Origin: Bacillota bacterium
GTDB lineage: Bacteria > Bacillota > Clostridia > Lachnospirales > Lachnospiraceae
Length of the DNA stretch: 64,000 nt
Reading direction: 5' to 3'
Assembly (NCBI GenBank): GCA_023415055.1
Contig: JAEZLZ010000122.1
Span: forward strand, 28,462-92,461
Made by a program: the position numbers and the translations under genes. This document shows, in pieces, positions 61,157-64,000 of this stretch (position 1 is the first letter of the stretch; every line of letters starts with the position of its first letter). The notes under the pieces were generated by a model. It was not told the DNA's origin. It saw nothing but the letters and a program-made list of their open reading frames with translations, and made no database searches.

Positions 61157-62407
61157 TTATTCATTATCCGATAAACTGTGCATGGTTTCGTATGCCGCAT
61201 TTATTTTAATCTCTTTATTTTCCTTTTTACAGTTTGGACATTTCACGAGCTCTCTTCTAATATAATATTGCGGTATCTTCCATTCATGATTACATGAATT
61301 ACACCTGATTGCATAGTATTTTTTATCTTCTTTTCTTATAACAATATAACGATCTTTATATAAATCATAAATTAAATCATTATAATATATTAGACCGCAC
61401 GGTTTTAATGGTTGAGTTAATGAGATTATTTTAGACGATTTTTGATGTATTATTTTAATATATTTTTCATCTATCTTATAGTCATAATATGATTTTAGAG
61501 AACCGAATAAACTAATAATCAAAGTTAAATAAGTAATTGGATTCGGATTACTACTTTCTGTTGAATAAATGACATTAATAAATTCTTTTTTATCTATATT
61601 AAGTAAATTATATTTATTATAGAATAGCCAAAAATCATCAAACCTTCTTATAAAGTTAAAATCTTCCCTCATATAACCAAGGCTTAACATTTTCATTCTA
61701 ATTTTGGATTTTAACCTTATCAGGTCATCTTTAAATCCATTAATAAATATATCATTAATCATAGAAGAAATCTGTATATAGCATGGTAAAAATTCATCAT
61801 TCTGACTTATACAATATGGCGAATCAATATACTTATCTATACACAAATTATCAAACAGAAAATAGTTAGAACTATTACTAAGGATATATTGTAACCTTGT
61901 ATTATGCTTATAGCATATATTATTATTTTTCACTTGATGTTCCACATCAAAATACATATATTGATTTTCTGCCCAACACTGATAGCAAAATTTCAACTTA
62001 AAATTACCTGATTTACAATTTAGATCTTTAAGTCCTAATAAAGATTTTGTTATATTAATTGGCCCGTTATGAATCAGACTTTTGACTACTATCTCTTTCT
62101 CAGATATATTAATAAAAAATAAATAAAAGGGTATTAGCGTCATCCTCTTTATTAAATATTCATCAGTACTAAAATATTTGCTTTCATTTAGTCCTATGTT
62201 TTGTACTAATTCATGTAAATTGTGAGGAATAATAATATTATTAATTGATCTAGAATTAGTACTAAAAAGCATTTTATTAAATGAGCATATATTTGATCTG
62301 GGTTGATTTTGAAACCCATACCAATAAAACATTCTGGATAACCAACTATATAGAATTTCATTTGGATATGGATCAAGTATTTCTAGATGATTAATAATGA
62401 TATCCAC
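61157..62407 (-). CDS. tniQ: TniQ/TnsD target-selection protein 2 (short tail)
   Basis: About 416 residues of TniQ-family protein, clearly paralogous to the one at 57739: EILYSWLSRMFYWYGFQNQ, FCYQCWAENQYMY, NNICYKHNTRLQYI and GSLKSYYDYKID match it almost word for word. The C-terminus is shorter, with a single zinc-ribbon-like pair (CNSCNHEW, CPNCKKE) instead of three. Start uncertain: GTG at 62407 is chosen because it aligns with the paralogue, but its site is weak. AGGTGG just after it suggests a start at a following ATT codon. It is on the same strand as tnsABC but separated by the repressor unit. Confidence 0.85.
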   Translation of the reverse strand: MDIIINHLEILDPYPNEILYSWLSRMFYWYGFQNQPRSNICSFNKMLFSTNSRSINNIIIPHNLHELVQNIGLNESKYFSTDEYLIKRMTLIPFYLFFINISEKEIVVKSLIHNGPINITKSLLGLKDLNCKSGNFKLKFCYQCWAENQYMYFDVEHQVKNNNICYKHNTRLQYILSNSSNYFLFDNLCIDKYIDSPYCISQNDEFLPCYIQISSMINDIFINGFKDDLIRLKSKIRMKMLSLGYMREDFNFIRRFDDFWLFYNKYNLLNIDKKEFINVIYSTESSNPNPITYLTLIISLFGSLKSYYDYKIDEKYIKIIHQKSSKIISLTQPLKPCGLIYYNDLIYDLYKDRYIVIRKEDKKYYAIRCNSCNHEWKIPQYYIRRELVKCPNCKKENKEIKINAAYETMHSLSDNE

Positions 62408-62482
62408 CTCATGTGTAAAATATTGGTTGATTATAATATGTCCCAATATAAACATTATTAATCGTACTTTACAATAAATCAA

Positions 62483-62606
62483 AAATATATATCCAGTTTA
62501 TTATCGCCTCATATTATTGTAGGATTAGCTCCATCAGCCAATACTTATCTATGATTTTATCGATTAAATGAATTTAACTGTAGCTCAATATCCAAATTTA
62601 CATTTT
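62483..62606. other. Short spacer between tniQ 2 and the SEC-C gene
   Basis: 124 bp, AT-rich, no gene or clear terminator. The promoter of tniQ 2, if it has its own, would lie here. Confidence 0.4.
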
Positions 62607-63770
62607 CTAAGCAAATAAGTCGATTTTACCACGTTTACTATAATCGAACTCTGGATTTTTCTTTGCAGCATTTCGTATTCCCATGCCAATACATTTACCA
62701 TATACGGTAGCATCCGGGCCATGCAAATTTGCATAAAAAGTATATGCCATTTGAATTTCTTCATTCCATGAATCCCATAGATTTGGACTTAAAACCATGT
62801 TTTCTGAATATAGTGGTAATACCATAGACATATAGAATTCGATTTTATCTATTGATGCTACATTAAGTTGATCAAAAAATCGTTGATAAATAGCTCTTTC
62901 CGATTCCAAGCAACTTAGCAGAATATATGATTGAGATGATTCTGGAAAAGCTGTTATTACAAGACGATGCATAACACCTTTTACTGTATGCTTTATTTTC
63001 TTTCCGTTCAAATCATAGTCTGGAGCAATATATGCATAATCCGCAAATTTAATTTGTCTAGGAATCTTAACAATACAGGTCGCTACACCATTGTAAGTAC
63101 CCGCTAATATCTCATTATCAAAATGAGATTTTACAGAGTCAAATTCATGCATTTTTAGCAATAACATTCTATACATTCCCACCATTGAGGGAGACTTGAA
63201 GGCTATTGGATTCTTCTTAAAACACTCTTTGTAGATATCCATCGCAGTGCGTTGCTTATAGTATTCAAAAATGAATGCCTTGTAAGCATATACAAACTTC
63301 ATTTCTTCATTGAACTCATCAAAATCAGGTGCACCCTTTTCGATAGCAGCAAATACAATGTTATCATGCAAATCGCAGAAACAAGTCTCGGTTGTTGCAT
63401 CATTAGCGCTGGTTTTGCTCATTTGAACAATAACAGCCATATCTCCTTTTTCCCCTGGAATAAATAAGGGCTTTTTCTTTGTATTCATGATGAAAACATG
63501 GCGTTCACTTCCAGCAAGAATAGATATTATTTTATTATTTTGTAAGGCATGAGCTTCTTTTATTTTACCTTTACATTGGGCTTGATTTGGATGCATACAG
63601 CATCTTTTCATTGAACTTCGCATCTTTTCCATAACTTGAACTTCTGGTGGTTTTTTTGATGTTTCAGGTATGACCACCACCTTGTTTTTACAGCAGTCTC
63701 TATATTTCATGTTACTGCCACATGGACAGGCCTCGCCATCTAAAATTTTAATGTATTTCAATGGGTTCAT
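62607..63770 (-). CDS. SEC-C motif protein with Cys/His-rich region
   Basis: A 387-residue protein. Residues 13-30 have the SEC-C zinc motif ACPCGSNMKYRDCCK (C-P-C-G-S...C-C). The next region has CCMHPNQAQCKGKIKEAHAL (Cys/His pairs), and later TETCFCDLHDN, which may bind more zinc. The rest is alpha/beta without a recognised domain. SEC-C motifs occur in SecA and in many accessory or defence-associated proteins; here a link to DNA or RNA binding is only a guess. The gene lies at the right side of the Tn7-like region and could be cargo. AGCGGTGAG precedes the ATG. Confidence 0.75.
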   Translation of the reverse strand: MNPLKYIKILDGEACPCGSNMKYRDCCKNKVVVIPETSKKPPEVQVMEKMRSSMKRCCMHPNQAQCKGKIKEAHALQNNKIISILAGSERHVFIMNTKKKPLFIPGEKGDMAVIVQMSKTSANDATTETCFCDLHDNIVFAAIEKGAPDFDEFNEEMKFVYAYKAFIFEYYKQRTAMDIYKECFKKNPIAFKSPSMVGMYRMLLLKMHEFDSVKSHFDNEILAGTYNGVATCIVKIPRQIKFADYAYIAPDYDLNGKKIKHTVKGVMHRLVITAFPESSQSYILLSCLESERAIYQRFFDQLNVASIDKIEFYMSMVLPLYSENMVLSPNLWDSWNEEIQMAYTFYANLHGPDATVYGKCIGMGIRNAAKKNPEFDYSKRGKIDLFA

Positions 63771-64000
63771 TTTCTCACCGCTTTCCGGATAAAATTTAAT
63801 GATTATCTATTATATAATTAATTTTACATCACATTTCATAGTATTTCCATAACTTATTTAAACACAAAATCTCATTGAAAATTGAAAAGTTTAATTCCAC
63901 TTCTCTTTTATCCTGTGGAGTTTACCTTCGCACAAGTAGAGTTTACTCCTTCATACGTTAGTGATATGATTTTCATACCTTCTGACGGCAGTAGAAGGAG
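63771..64000. other. Right-edge non-coding sequence with a 21-bp-spaced repeat
   Basis: No gene is seen up to the window edge. It is AT-rich. The word GT(G/A)GAGTTTAC occurs at 63915-63925 and again at 63936-63946, 21 bp apart and in the same orientation, as in TnsB-site arrays, but the sequence does not resemble the left-end candidate. The true right end may lie beyond 64000. Confidence 0.4.

Noticed and set aside
45415..64000. CRISPR-associated transposon
   Set aside because: No cas gene homologue and no regularly spaced repeat array were seen near tnsABC or either tniQ. Two TniQ proteins alone do not show RNA guidance.

Overview
The window looks like chromosome from an anaerobic, low-GC Clostridia bacterium, most likely Lachnospiraceae-like. 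Pointers are strong AGGAGG ribosome binding sites, a clostridial araA/araB pair, an Hcp hybrid-cluster protein with its Crp/Fnr regulator, a Cache-type chemoreceptor and a complete type IV pilus (T4P) operon. The taxonomic placement is inference; no rRNA, tRNA or CRISPR array was seen.

Layout. 1-5.7 kb: the 5' part of glycogen phosphorylase (minus strand, running off the left edge), an SGNH hydrolase, a DUF4116-like repeat protein, and a MoxR ATPase paired with a VWA/HExxH protein. 5.8-27.1 kb: one minus-strand T4P gene train of 15 genes. It starts with two proteins of unknown function, then pilB, pilT, pilC, pilin and pilD, then a structured leader RNA, a pilM-pilN fusion, pilO, four minor prepilin-like proteins and a 1958-residue surface protein with InlB-type repeats. 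A class I cyclic-di-GMP riboswitch followed by an intrinsic terminator precedes the first gene, so the whole operon is probably switched by c-di-GMP. A strong 23-bp-stem terminator closes it at about 5.8 kb. 27.2-32.3 kb: AraC-type regulator, L-arabinose isomerase and an FGGY kinase (probable ribulokinase), followed by a 211-bp long-hairpin element. 32.5-37.4 kb: nitroreductase, a Crp/Fnr regulator divergent from hcp with a palindrome centred 41.5 bp upstream of the predicted hcp start, a conserved hypothetical and a hemerythrin protein, which together suggest nitrosative/oxidative stress defence. 37.5-45.2 kb: a secreted putative zinc metallopeptidase, a type II restriction-modification pair, a chemoreceptor, and an SOS-controlled Y-family DNA polymerase with a small partner gene.

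45.2-64 kb: an AT-rich accessory region that I read as a Tn7-like transposon with cargo. Its core is tniQ-tnsA-tnsB-tnsC, plus a second, paralogous tniQ 2 kb away. An ImmR/ImmA-type repressor-protease pair with a perfect 16-bp inverted-repeat operator and a divergent DUF3892 gene lie between the two tniQ genes. Cargo on the left is a three-gene candidate defence operon: a 156-residue protein, a 2101-residue nuclease-STAND NTPase-repeat protein, and a 222-residue partner. On the right is a SEC-C zinc-motif protein. A candidate left end with three approximately 20-bp-spaced repeats lies just upstream of dinB at about 45.2 kb; no right end was recognised inside the window.

The items most worth follow-up are the riboswitch-controlled 21-kb T4P operon with its second internal RNA switch, the transposon with two differently tailed TniQ target selectors, and the giant nuclease-STAND operon it carries.
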